From CAIOZW01 sp049318845 (GTDB taxonomy: Bacteria > Acidobacteriota > Blastocatellia > RBC074): a stretch of 12,448 nt of DNA. A model generated the notes under the pieces. The model did no database searches. It was given only the letters and a program-made list of their open reading frames with translations, and was not told the DNA's origin. Location of the stretch: assembly GCA_049318845.1 (NCBI GenBank), contig JBMOFH010000097.1, forward strand, positions 1 to 12,448, given 5' to 3'. The position numbers were made by a program, and so were the translations under genes. Positions 1-9,302 of this stretch are shown here, piece after piece; the stretch's first letter is position 1, and the number at the start of each line of letters is the position of its first letter.

Positions 1-40
1 GTTGCCGGGCCCCTTCTCTTGTTACATCTCCGGTTAAATA

Positions 41-1747
<1,707 letters not shown>

Positions 1748-1972
1748 ACTGATTCCAAAACTCCTTTGGCTCACCCTGGGAAGAGCGGCCCCCCGAATCG
1801 GCAGTCCGGATCCGGCGGGAGGCTGCCCACCCGATCGGCCGTCACCACATTGGGACGGAAGAACTGACCTGACTGTTACAAGCAATAAATATCGGAACAA
1901 TGCCCTGAAAACCTGGCTTCAGGATAAACCCTTTCCAAGCATCTCGCAGGCCTTATGGTGCCACACCTGAGT

Positions 1973-1998
1973 CACTTTTTGGCCACTTTTTTGGCCAC
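1973..1998. repeat. Short tandem repeat, 11-12 base unit
   Basis: Two consecutive copies of cacttttt(t)ggc, at 1973-1983 and 1984-1995, are followed by a third partial copy (cac, 1996-1998). The copies differ only by one T in the homopolymer. It lies in the divergent intergenic region. Its unit length resembles those of the repeats at 2177 and 9303, although the sequences differ. Confidence 0.6.
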
Positions 1999-2087
1999 TC
2001 ATCGGAACGATCGGTATCGAAAGAGCTTGCCGATAAAAATCAATCATTCGAGAGTTTGTCAAAGGGGCTGCGCAAGTCTACGCGAGC

Positions 2088-2180
2088 ATGACAAATAACG
2101 TCAAGCGACAGCCATTCCACCGCACCGATCGGATTCTCCAGACTGACGAAGTCTGCTGGCTAATTCCCGGCAAAGACTAA
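2088..2180 (+). CDS. Possible 30-residue ORF, doubtful
   Basis: An ATG-initiated frame of 30 codons ends in TAA at 2178-2180, right where the 11-base tandem repeat begins. The product would start MTNNVKRQPFHRTDRIL and end CWLIPGKD. No convincing Shine-Dalgarno precedes it. The pattern RTDR, then a Trp, then Gly near the end loosely recalls short DUF6316-like proteins (R-DR...WYF-TREG), but that is only a visual resemblance and the usual C-terminal half is absent. It may be a remnant or chance. No function is assigned. Confidence 0.15.
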   Translation: MTNNVKRQPFHRTDRILQTDEVCWLIPGKD

Positions 2181-2214
2181 GCCAAGGCTAAGCCAAGGCT
2201 AAGCCAATGCTAAG
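2177..2214. repeat. 11-base tandem repeat, about 3.5 copies
   Basis: The unit ctaagccaagg occurs exactly at 2177-2187 and 2188-2198, with one change at 2199-2209 (ctaagccaatg), then a partial copy ctaag at 2210-2214. The array abuts the TTGACA of the candidate operon promoter. The 11-base unit is close to one DNA helical turn, so the copies would present the same face, as in a regulator-binding or bending array. That role is inference. Confidence 0.8.
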
Positions 2215-2215
2215 T

Positions 2216-2244
2216 TTGACAAGGGATAAGTCGTCTGGTAGCGT
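2216..2244 (+). promoter_or_regulatory. Candidate sigma70-type promoter of the Lol-like operon
   Basis: A perfect TTGACA lies at 2216-2221. With a 17-base spacer the -10 position (2239-2244) reads TAGCGT, which keeps T1, A2 and T6 but is otherwise weak. Transcription would start near 2250, about 90 bases before the first operon gene. The perfect -35 element and the position between a tandem repeat and a palindrome favour it. The poor -10 suggests either activator dependence or a different start. Confidence 0.35.
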
Positions 2245-2252
2245 TATCCGTT

Positions 2253-2271
2253 CATTATTACGTTAATAATG
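2253..2271. promoter_or_regulatory. Perfect AT-rich inverted repeat, candidate operator
   Basis: cattatta (2253-2260) and taataatg (2264-2271) are exact reverse complements separated by cgt, giving a 19-base dyad. It sits just downstream of the candidate -10 element, overlapping the expected transcription start. A dimeric repressor would be well placed there to block the operon. It is too AT-rich and has no T-tract suited to a terminator. No regulator gene is present in the window. Confidence 0.45.
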
Positions 2272-2339
2272 GGGATGTTTGTTCACTGGTGATTATTGCC
2301 TTGTAATTATTAATTTTCCATCTAGTCATAGCTAGTTTG

Positions 2340-3389
2340 ATGAAGAATAAATTAATGGTCAGATCCTGGTTTGTGGTGATCGCACTTAGTCTGCTTGTCG
2401 GGACGATCTTCAGTGCCGGCTGCAGCGGCCTGGTCAAGGTGACCGACACCTCGATCCCGCGTGTCGTTGCGCCGATCGCCACCTCGACCTTCAGCGAGCT
2501 TACCGGCCGGCTGACTCCCTACTTTGAGCTGCAGTCGCTTCGCGCCTGGAGCGCCTACCTTCGCTTCGATGATCTCGAATCAGCCCAACGCTACCGTGAG
2601 GCCGAGGCCATTCTGGTACTGAGCCGACCGGAAAAGATCCGATTGATCATCAGTATTCCAGTCGTCAAGAATAAGCTCGCCGAGATGGTCTCGGAGAATA
2701 ATCATTTCAAGGTTGCAATCTATCCAACAGATTACCGCCGCTTCCTGACCGGAACCAACACCTCCGACTTCAGTGCCTGGCGCGACCGACTCGGGGCAAA
2801 TGGTCGCAGCGCACTAATCTCTGCCCGTCCATACCATTTTACCGATGCACTCCTGATCCGTCCGCTCCAGCTTCGGGATCCGCGCTTCAGCTACAGTCTC
2901 GAAGAGGCGCTGGTCGAGAGCGCCGATACCGATCCGAAATCACGCAAGGGTTCACGGGTCCTGAAGAGCTTCTATGTCATCTCCGAGATCGAGCTTGCGA
3001 CCGGCAATGGCGCTGCCGGACGTGTCACCAGAAAATTCTGGTTCGACCGGACAGCCCAGTCAGTCTTCACCCGGCAACAACTCTTCGATAGCCAGGGAGA
3101 TCTCCAGACAGAGGTTACCTATTCGGATTTCAAGCGGCTGAACGATACCGACGAAACCCTCTGGCCAGGTGTGATCCTGGTCAGTCGACCGCACGATAAT
3201 TATCAGGCACGACTGACGTTCAGCAAGGATCGATTCGAAACCAACGTCGAGCTGCCACCCAATGCCTTCTCGCTTGAAAACACGGAGGGTCTGCCGGAGA
3301 CCAACCTCGACAACCCCCCGGCTCTGGAGGCTCCGGCGGCTCCGGTCACCCCGAACGCTCAGCGGACCGCCGCTGGCAAGCGACGCTGA
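2340..3389 (+). CDS. LolB/DUF4292-like outer-membrane lipoprotein
   Basis: A predicted lipoprotein of 349 residues. Its N-terminus has a basic start, a hydrophobic core (WFVVIALSLLVGTIF) and the lipobox-like SAGC, so Cys28 (followed by Ser) would be lipidated; position -3 is Ser rather than the usual Leu. The body (about 50-310) reads like the LolB/LolA-fold DUF4292 group: PEKIRLIISIPVVKNKLAEM followed by beta-rich segments, then a Pro/Ala-rich C-terminal tail. LolB-type proteins accept lipoproteins from LolA at the outer membrane, which fits the lolA gene downstream. Start options are ATG 2340, TTG 2337 or ATG 2355 (shorter signal peptide); none has a good Shine-Dalgarno. It is the first gene of the operon, 107 bases before the permease. 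The exact family is inferred from pattern and context. Confidence 0.68.
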   Translation: MKNKLMVRSWFVVIALSLLVGTIFSAGCSGLVKVTDTSIPRVVAPIATSTFSELTGRLTPYFELQSLRAWSAYLRFDDLESAQRYREAEAILVLSRPEKIRLIISIPVVKNKLAEMVSENNHFKVAIYPTDYRRFLTGTNTSDFSAWRDRLGANGRSALISARPYHFTDALLIRPLQLRDPRFSYSLEEALVESADTDPKSRKGSRVLKSFYVISEIELATGNGAAGRVTRKFWFDRTAQSVFTRQQLFDSQGDLQTEVTYSDFKRLNDTDETLWPGVILVSRPHDNYQARLTFSKDRFETNVELPPNAFSLENTEGLPETNLDNPPALEAPAAPVTPNAQRTAAGKRR

Positions 3390-3496
3390 AGCGGCTGCCG
3401 TTTCATGGACCAGGCCGTAACGTAACAGATGCCGTGGTTGAAAGACCGTGGTCAACAACGAGAGGTTAAGAGTGGCCGGTAGTCGGCCCTGAACTT

Positions 3497-4594
3497 ATGG
3501 ACAGCCTGATACTTTCAAACCTTCGCCAGCGCCCGACTCGAACCCTGATCAGCGTCAGTGGGGTCGCACTGGGTGTGATTCTGGTGATTCTGAATACGGG
3601 ACTCGTGCGTGGAATGCTCAACGACCGTGTGCGGCGCGAGCAGGGACTCGGCGCCGAAATTCAGTTCACCCGAAAAGGATCGAGCGTCCTCTCACCCTCC
3701 TCGATCATGTCGCTCGACGTGCGGTACGGGGAGCGACTCCGCCAGGTTGAGGGCGTGGCCCTGGTCAGTCCTGTCGGCAGATACGTCCAGACAGGACAGT
3801 CCGGACTCGGATTTGAGCAGGTGGATGGGATCGATTTCCCGAGCTATTCGGCCATCAGCGGGCTGAAAATAGTCACGGGCCGCGTCTTTGAAAACGAGCG
3901 TGAGGTGATCATCGACGAGATCAAGGCGCGCCAAAGCAAGCTCAAACCCGGCAGCTCGATCCAGGTCTTCGGAAAGGCACTCACAGTAGTTGGAATCTAC
4001 GGCCCTGAGTCGGGCGCCCGCATCAAGATGGACCTGATCGGACTCCAGAATTATCTGGTTGCCGAAAACAAATGCACATTCATCATGATCAAGGTCAACG
4101 CCCCCTCCCGCCTGGAAGAGGTTCAGCAGCGGATCAACACTGAATTGCCGGGAAATATCGTACTTCTGACAAGGGATATATCGACCGGTTTCGGACGCGC
4201 CATTCCCGGAATCGACGGGTTCGTCAAGGCGGTACTCGTTCTTTCGACAATCGTCAGTCTGCTGGTCATCCTGCTTGCGATGTACACGACGATCACCGAG
4301 CGGACACGTGAGATTGGGATTCTCAAGTCGCTTGGAGCCTCGAAAGGCTATATTATTGGCGTGATCGAAAAGGAAGCCTTTGCCATCAGCCTGATCGGCA
4401 TCGGCATCGGAATCATAGTCGCCTTCACCGCCGGCTGGTTGATCGAGCACTTCACCAGCCTCCAGCTCGAATTTCATTGGACGTGGGTTCTGACAGCGAT
4501 CGTGATCGGCCTCGTTGCCGGCGCGGTTGGCGCTCTCTATCCAGCAGTTCGCGCCGCCAATCAGGATGCTGTCAAGGCCATCTCATATGACTAA
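3497..4594 (+). CDS. FtsX/MacB-type ABC transporter permease
   Basis: A 365-residue inner-membrane permease with MacB/LolC-type layout: one N-terminal helix (about 16-38), a large periplasmic domain (about 39-240), then three C-terminal helices (about 242-264, 291-315, 328-350). The hallmark cytoplasmic coupling motif ERTREIGILKSLGAS is at 268-282. Such permeases dimerise and use ATP bound by a LolD/MacB ATPase to move or extract substrates on the periplasmic side, without forming a classical channel. Only one permease gene is present, so a homodimer (like LolF) rather than LolC/LolE is likely. The ATPase is encoded separately downstream. No strong Shine-Dalgarno is seen; a 5-bp hairpin (ggccg/cggcc, 3474-3488) lies just before the start. 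An in-frame TAA at 3467 rules out a much earlier start. The stop overlaps the micro-ORF start. Confidence 0.9.
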   Translation: MDSLILSNLRQRPTRTLISVSGVALGVILVILNTGLVRGMLNDRVRREQGLGAEIQFTRKGSSVLSPSSIMSLDVRYGERLRQVEGVALVSPVGRYVQTGQSGLGFEQVDGIDFPSYSAISGLKIVTGRVFENEREVIIDEIKARQSKLKPGSSIQVFGKALTVVGIYGPESGARIKMDLIGLQNYLVAENKCTFIMIKVNAPSRLEEVQQRINTELPGNIVLLTRDISTGFGRAIPGIDGFVKAVLVLSTIVSLLVILLAMYTTITERTREIGILKSLGASKGYIIGVIEKEAFAISLIGIGIGIIVAFTAGWLIEHFTSLQLEFHWTWVLTAIVIGLVAGAVGALYPAVRAANQDAVKAISYD

Positions 4595-4730
4595 CCTCGG
4601 GCGATCTGCAACCAGCGCGTTGGGCGCGTGGGGCGCGTGGGGCGCGTGGGGCGCGTGGGGCGCGTGGGGCGCGTGGGGCCCGACGCACAGGATGTCTGGC
4701 GGATTCGATAATATCGACGGTATTTTATGA
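4587..4730 (+). CDS. Micro-ORF with (Gly-Ala-Trp)6 repeat
   Basis: A 47-codon frame: MTNLGRSATSAL, six Gly-Ala-Trp triplets from the 9-base DNA repeat, then a 17-residue tail ending DGIL. Its ATG lies inside the end of the permease gene (8-base overlap through the permease TAA at 4592-4594). Its TGA overlaps the ATPase start as ATGA (4727-4730). That arrangement is what translational coupling looks like, and the ATPase has no Shine-Dalgarno of its own. A weak AAGG lies about 10 bases before the micro-ORF ATG. Either a coupling ORF or a real small peptide is possible. The repeat unit is a multiple of three, so copy-number change would not break the frame. The frame could still be chance; I know of no family matching it. 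Confidence 0.35.
   Translation: MTNLGRSATSALGAWGAWGAWGAWGAWGAWGPTHRMSGGFDNIDGIL
4615..4677 (+). repeat. 9-base tandem repeat with G-quadruplex potential
   Basis: Six perfect copies of gcgcgtggg run from 4624 to 4677, preceded by one degenerate copy (gcgcgttgg, 4615-4623). Because each unit starts with G after GGG, the strand reads as repeated GGGG runs separated by CGCGT. This satisfies a four-tetrad G-quadruplex pattern on the coding strand, so it could form in the mRNA about 50 bases before the ATPase start codon. Such arrays are also prone to slippage, so copy number may vary between strains. Confidence 0.9.
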
Positions 4731-5419
4731 GCGAAATATTACTGACTGAAAATCTGAGCATGATTTACAAGATCGGCAAGGTCGACGTGCACGCGTTGCG
4801 TGGGGTCAACCTGGCGGTTAATCCAGGCGAGTTCGTCTCGATCATGGGTCCATCGGGCTGCGGAAAATCGACCATGCTCCACATTCTGGGCGGGTTGCTC
4901 AGTCCGACTACGGGCCGGGTCATCATCGACGGCGAAGATCTGACGCAGATGAGCGACGCGGCACGGACTGATGTCCGCCGCCGTAAGATCGGATTCGTCT
5001 TCCAGCGCTTCAACCTCTTTCCGACTCTGACTGCCGAGGGTAATCTTAGGCTGGCCGAACATATCCACAGCGGTGGCAGCAGTCGCTCGACGATTGACAA
5101 TAAAACCCGCCACGACATCTTGAAGTTACTGCGGCTGGAAAATAAAATGGCACATCGTCCACTCGAGATGTCCGGTGGGGAGCAACAGCGGGTCGCGATC
5201 GCCCGGGCAGTCATCAATCGTCCGGCGATCATCCTCGCCGATGAACCGACTGGTAATCTCGATTCTGAAAACTCGGACCTGGTGCTCAACATGTTGCGGG
5301 AACTCAACCGGGAGATGAACCAGACCATTGTCATGATCACCCATAATCCAGAGGCGGCGGCGGTTGGAACCAGAATAATCGAGATGCGCGACGGAACGAT
5401 CGTCCGCGACAGCAAATAG
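4727..5419 (+). CDS. LolD/MacB-family ABC transporter ATPase
   Basis: A complete 230-residue ABC ATPase. Visible motifs are Walker A GPSGCGKS (41-48), Q-loop Gln93 in FQRFNLFPTLT, signature SGGEQ (149-153), Walker B AIILADE (167-173) with the following PTGNLDSE, and the switch His206 in MITHN. The GNLDSE after Walker B and the length place it in the LolD/MacB/FtsE subfamily, which powers FtsX-type permeases; its partner is the permease just upstream. It acts at the cytoplasmic face of the inner membrane. The start ATG overlaps the micro-ORF stop (ATGA), and no Shine-Dalgarno is visible, suggesting coupled translation. The context with lolA and a LolB-like lipoprotein favours lipoprotein release over macrolide export, but substrate cannot be read from the ATPase itself. 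Confidence 0.93.
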   Translation: MSEILLTENLSMIYKIGKVDVHALRGVNLAVNPGEFVSIMGPSGCGKSTMLHILGGLLSPTTGRVIIDGEDLTQMSDAARTDVRRRKIGFVFQRFNLFPTLTAEGNLRLAEHIHSGGSSRSTIDNKTRHDILKLLRLENKMAHRPLEMSGGEQQRVAIARAVINRPAIILADEPTGNLDSENSDLVLNMLRELNREMNQTIVMITHNPEAAAVGTRIIEMRDGTIVRDSK

Positions 5420-5434
5420 CTGGTCGGAAATTCA

Positions 5435-5827
5435 GTGACGCAAATGATCAACGGAATCAAGAAAACACTCAACTGGTCGTACGAGCGCGGATCCTGGCAA
5501 TACGATCTTCTCTGCCTGTTGATCATCGCAGTCATCTTCCTGGTTCCCAGCCGTTTTTTCAGTGAGCGTGACCGTGGTGGACTGGCTGGCGGCACCGCGT
5601 CGATCCCAGCGGAGATCGGGGAGATCACGCAGGTCGAGGTCGAGGTGGAGAGATTGAAGCAATTTCTTGAGCTCAATCGGCGACCGACGCTGGTCGAGTT
5701 CCCAGTTGAAGCGCTTGGTTTCTACCTGCGGGAACAATACAATCGACCGGTAAGGATTCTCCGCTACGATCAATATCTCGACACCGAGAAGAGAGTCTGG
5801 TATCGGGTCTCATTTAGTCTGGGTTGA
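5435..5827 (+). CDS. Small single-TM protein of unknown function
   Basis: I do not recognise a named family. The product is 130 residues from GTG 5435 or 127 from ATG 5444; GTG has a weak GGAAA just upstream, so the start is undecided. A short N-terminal segment with WSYERGSWQYD precedes one membrane helix (LLCLLIIAVIFLVPSRFF, about residues 25-42). A soluble C-terminal part of about 85 residues follows, with VEVEVERLKQFLELN and REQYNRPVRILRYDQYL. The N-terminus is probably cytoplasmic and the remainder periplasmic. It begins 15 bases after the ATPase stop and precedes lolA by 78 bases, so it is firmly inside the Lol-like operon. It may be an accessory subunit of the transporter; that is inferred from position only. 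Confidence 0.72.
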   Translation: MTQMINGIKKTLNWSYERGSWQYDLLCLLIIAVIFLVPSRFFSERDRGGLAGGTASIPAEIGEITQVEVEVERLKQFLELNRRPTLVEFPVEALGFYLREQYNRPVRILRYDQYLDTEKRVWYRVSFSLG

Positions 5828-5905
5828 TCTCAAATGATCGGGACAAGAAGACAGCCTCAAGCCTGGCGATTGACAAGTAGCGTCGGCAGAGCAGGAGAAG
5901 AACTA

Positions 5906-6619
5906 ATGAACAAATTTTTGATCACGGTGATCAGGTCGTGCCTGCTGCTGCTCGTTTCCCACCTCGGATTGACGGTGGTTGCGGCCCAGCAGTCAGCGGT
6001 CACCACCACTCTCAACCGGATGGAGAAGGCACACCTCGAGATGAAGAGTCTCCGTGCCGAACTCTTTCAGCAGAAGACCAATGCCCAGATCGGCGTCAGT
6101 GACAATGAGTATGGCACGTTCATTTACAAGCCGTCAGCCGGGCAGAACAAGGGAAAACTGCGAATCGACTATACACGACCGAGCAAGGATATCATTGCAC
6201 TGGTCGGGGATAATGTCGTCTTCTACCAGCCACGGATCAACCAGGTATTCAAATCGACCCTCGCGAAGGCGGCAAAGGGTAAGGTCAGCGGATACTCGCA
6301 GTTGATCGGACTTGACGGATCGGTCAAATCACTCGCCGGAAACTACAGCATCGAAATTGTCGGTGACGAGGTGACCAACGGGCAGAAGACGACCATTTTG
6401 CGACTAACCCCCAAGGGGGCAAAGACTAGTGGGCAGTATGCAGCGATCGATATCTGGGTCAGCCAGCAGAGCTGGCTCCCCGTGCAGTGGAAACTTGTCG
6501 AGCGCAACGGAGACTTCACGATCGTCTCCCTCAGAAATGTCCAGTTGAATGGTTCGATTCCGGATTCGGCCTTCAACGTCACGATTCCGAGCGGCGTCAA
6601 GGTTGTCGATAAGATTTAA
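5906..6619 (+). CDS. lolA: Outer-membrane lipoprotein carrier protein LolA
   Basis: A 237-residue periplasmic LolA-family chaperone, which carries lipoproteins released by the inner-membrane ABC complex to the outer-membrane acceptor. The signal peptide is clear (MNKF...LLLLVSHLGLTVVAA, cleavage near Ala27|Gln28). The mature part has the family pattern: NRMEKAHLEMKSLRAEL near the start, KLRIDYTRPSKDIIALVGDN with VVFYQPRINQV in the middle, and strands including ATP-free hydrophobic-groove segments such as DIWVSQQSWLPVQWKL. The start is set at ATG 5906 because AGGAG (5893-5897) stands 8 bases before it; the open frame back to 5834 would add 24 residues and spoil the signal peptide. It lies in one operon with the ATPase, permease and LolB-like gene. 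Family assignment is confident; cargo is not known. Confidence 0.88.
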   Translation: MNKFLITVIRSCLLLLVSHLGLTVVAAQQSAVTTTLNRMEKAHLEMKSLRAELFQQKTNAQIGVSDNEYGTFIYKPSAGQNKGKLRIDYTRPSKDIIALVGDNVVFYQPRINQVFKSTLAKAAKGKVSGYSQLIGLDGSVKSLAGNYSIEIVGDEVTNGQKTTILRLTPKGAKTSGQYAAIDIWVSQQSWLPVQWKLVERNGDFTIVSLRNVQLNGSIPDSAFNVTIPSGVKVVDKI

Positions 6620-6634
6620 TCAAGCAAAAATATA

Positions 6635-7618
<984 letters not shown>

Positions 7619-7673
7619 CCGGCGTCATAATTGAACCTGACGACACGGGTAACCTGGAGTTGTCGTAATTACA

Positions 7674-7734
7674 GTACCGCCAGCAAGTTAATTCACCGGG
7701 AATTGGCCCCCGGGAATTTAACTGCTGGCAGTAC
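7674..7734. terminator. Long imperfect hairpin between convergent genes
   Basis: The arms pair from gtac at 7674-7677 with gtac at 7731-7734. Pairing continues inward through gccagca/tgctggc, gttaa/ttaac with single-base bulges, and finally ccggg/cccgg around a loop near 7701-7708. That makes more than 20 pairs over 61 bases. It is placed between the ends of the radical SAM gene and pyruvate kinase, where it could end transcription from both sides. No T-tract follows on either strand, so it is not a textbook intrinsic terminator; a processing/stability stem or a REP-like palindromic element is an alternative. A smaller stem (acgaca/tgtcgt) is at 7640-7666. Confidence 0.5.
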
Positions 7735-7844
7735 GAAAACAGGTGGCAGTCTCTTCAAGCCGGAGACGATCCAATCGCCGCCATACTCTGAGCCGCTTAA
7801 TCAGCGATAATCAGTACCCAGTTCTCTTTCGGTTCTCCCGCAGT

Positions 7845-9287
7845 TCAGTCTTTCAATGGCTTTATCTCACCGATGCGATGAAGCTTCATCATCGAACTGA
7901 GGCTCGGCTGTTCAGGAAGTCGTCCGGCCATGGCGACGACCGTCTCGCCACGGTGGGCGAGCCCCTTCGAGACAATTACCTCATCAGCGCGTGAAAGCAG
8001 GTCGGAGGTTCTGCCAGTGAAATCGAGCAGCAATGGTTCGATTCCCCAGACGGCAGCGAGTGAACTGTAGGTCTTCTCGTTCGGAGTGAGGGCGACAATA
8101 AGTTGCGAGGGTCGAAGGGCGGAGAGATGGCGGGCCATGCTTCCCGATCGTGTAAAGACGACGATCAGCTTTGAGCGAATCTCCTGGGCAGCGTAACTTG
8201 CGGCTTCGGCGATTGCCCGTCCCTCAATACCAAGCTGCTGGCCATTGATCCGGTCGCGAAGTCTGGCGGTCTGGAGGTAACTGCTCTCCATAAAAGAGAT
8301 TATACGGGCCATGGTCTCGATCGACTGGCGCGGATAGTCGCCGGTGGCAGTCTCTGCGGAGAGCATGACGGCATCCGTGCCGTCAAGGATGGCATTGGCA
8401 ACGTCGGAGGCTTCGGCACGTGTCGGACGCGGCTCATGAGTCATCGACTCGAGCATCTGCGTTGCGGTGATGACCAGCTTTTGAGCCGCATTGGCCTTGG
8501 CAATTATCTGTTTCTGGTAAACGGGAACGCTCTCGACCGAGGTCTCGACCCCAAGATCACCGCGGGCAACCATTACGCCATCGCTCGCCTCGATGATACC
8601 GTCGAGATCCTCGAGTGCTTCGCGCTTCTCAATCTTCGCGATCAGCGGAACATTGGCGCCAAGAAACTCGATCAGGGTCTTGGCGCCAATGCAGTCACGA
8701 GCGCTCCGAACGAATGAGAGTGCGACATAATCGACCTGCTGCTCAAGTCCGAACTTCAGATCACCACGATCCTTTTCGGTTAGTGACGGGGCGGACAGTT
8801 TGACGCCAGGCAGGTTGATCCCCTTGTTCTCACCAAGATGGCCGCTGTTCAGAACTCTGCACTCGACCTCGGTGTTACCGATCTGCTCGACCTGCAACTC
8901 GATCAACCCATCAGACAAAAGAATCCGATCGCCAGTACTGACATCCTTTGGAAGATTGGCGTAGCTGGTCGAGAGAAGCGTCGAATCCCCCGGCACATCG
9001 CGGGTCGTGATCGTCAGGGCCTGCCCCTCGACGAGAAAGATCGGCTGGTGATCCTTCAGCTTTCCAGTGCGAATCTTCGGTCCGCTCAGGTCGAGCAGGA
9101 CCGCGAGCGGCCGTCCGATCTCCGCTGCAATCTGGCGAGCATTCCGGATCGCCTCAGCATGATATTCGTGGGAGCCGTGCGACATGTTGACGCGCATCAC
9201 ATCCATCCCGGCCATCATCAGTGAGTATAACTGCTCGGGTGAACGGGATGCCGGCCCGATTGTCGCTACAATTTTTGCTTTTCTCAT
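7845..9287 (-). CDS. pyk: Pyruvate kinase
   Basis: A full-length 480-residue pyruvate kinase, which transfers phosphate from phosphoenolpyruvate to ADP as the last step of glycolysis in the cytoplasm. Key features are RVNMSHG (32-38; Arg32, Asn34, Ser36 at the ATP/K+ site), SGPKIRTG (68-75), the family signature LIAKIEKREAL with Lys218 and Mg-binding Glu220, RGDLG with Asp244, and ITATQMLESM with catalytic Thr276. DAVMLSAETATGDYP is also present. Domain order is A (1-70), B (about 71-165), A (166-340) and C (341-480), the normal allosteric layout. It starts at ATG 9287 with no clear Shine-Dalgarno. The gap to the upstream thioredoxin-like gene is 166 bases and contains a promoter candidate and a 12-base repeat, so it may be transcribed separately. 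Confidence 0.97.
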   Translation of the reverse strand: MRKAKIVATIGPASRSPEQLYSLMMAGMDVMRVNMSHGSHEYHAEAIRNARQIAAEIGRPLAVLLDLSGPKIRTGKLKDHQPIFLVEGQALTITTRDVPGDSTLLSTSYANLPKDVSTGDRILLSDGLIELQVEQIGNTEVECRVLNSGHLGENKGINLPGVKLSAPSLTEKDRGDLKFGLEQQVDYVALSFVRSARDCIGAKTLIEFLGANVPLIAKIEKREALEDLDGIIEASDGVMVARGDLGVETSVESVPVYQKQIIAKANAAQKLVITATQMLESMTHEPRPTRAEASDVANAILDGTDAVMLSAETATGDYPRQSIETMARIISFMESSYLQTARLRDRINGQQLGIEGRAIAEAASYAAQEIRSKLIVVFTRSGSMARHLSALRPSQLIVALTPNEKTYSSLAAVWGIEPLLLDFTGRTSDLLSRADEVIVSKGLAHRGETVVAMAGRLPEQPSLSSMMKLHRIGEIKPLKD

Positions 9288-9302
9288 TTTTATGCCAGAG
9301 TT

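Larger units (their letters stand above)
1748..2339. other. Divergent intergenic region (592 bases)
   Basis: This gap separates the minus-strand GWxTD gene from the plus-strand Lol-like operon. Its left part (1748-1900) is GC-rich leader for the GWxTD gene. A weak minus-strand promoter can be drawn there with TTGTTC (1900-1895) and TAACAG (1878-1873), 16-base spacer, low confidence. A 6-bp hairpin (cctgaa/ttcagg) lies at 1904-1923. Two tandem-repeat patches follow (1973-1998 and 2177-2214), then a promoter candidate and inverted repeat (2216-2271). The last 100 bases are markedly AT-rich compared with the flanking genes and include a second palindrome, aattattaatt, at 2305-2315. No tRNA, rRNA or recognisable riboswitch is seen. 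Confidence 0.6.

Noticed and set aside
3692..4477. Long minus-strand open frame of 261 codons inside the permease gene
   Set aside because: The plus-strand frame encodes a clear FtsX permease with its coupling motif; the antisense product has no recognisable domain and is a codon-bias shadow.
4727..5419. MacB-type macrolide exporter or FtsE identity for the ATPase
   Set aside because: The ATPase alone cannot separate these, but the adjacent lolA and LolB-like genes make a lipoprotein-sorting role the better reading; no MacA adaptor or TolC-like gene is present.
4765..5676. Minus-strand open frame of 303 codons across the ATPase and small-TM genes
   Set aside because: All ABC motifs are on the plus strand; the antisense chain is Ser/Arg-rich without domain features and spans two real genes.
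5834..5905. Earlier start for lolA at 5834
   Set aside because: It would put 24 polar residues before the signal peptide, while ATG 5906 has AGGAG at proper spacing.
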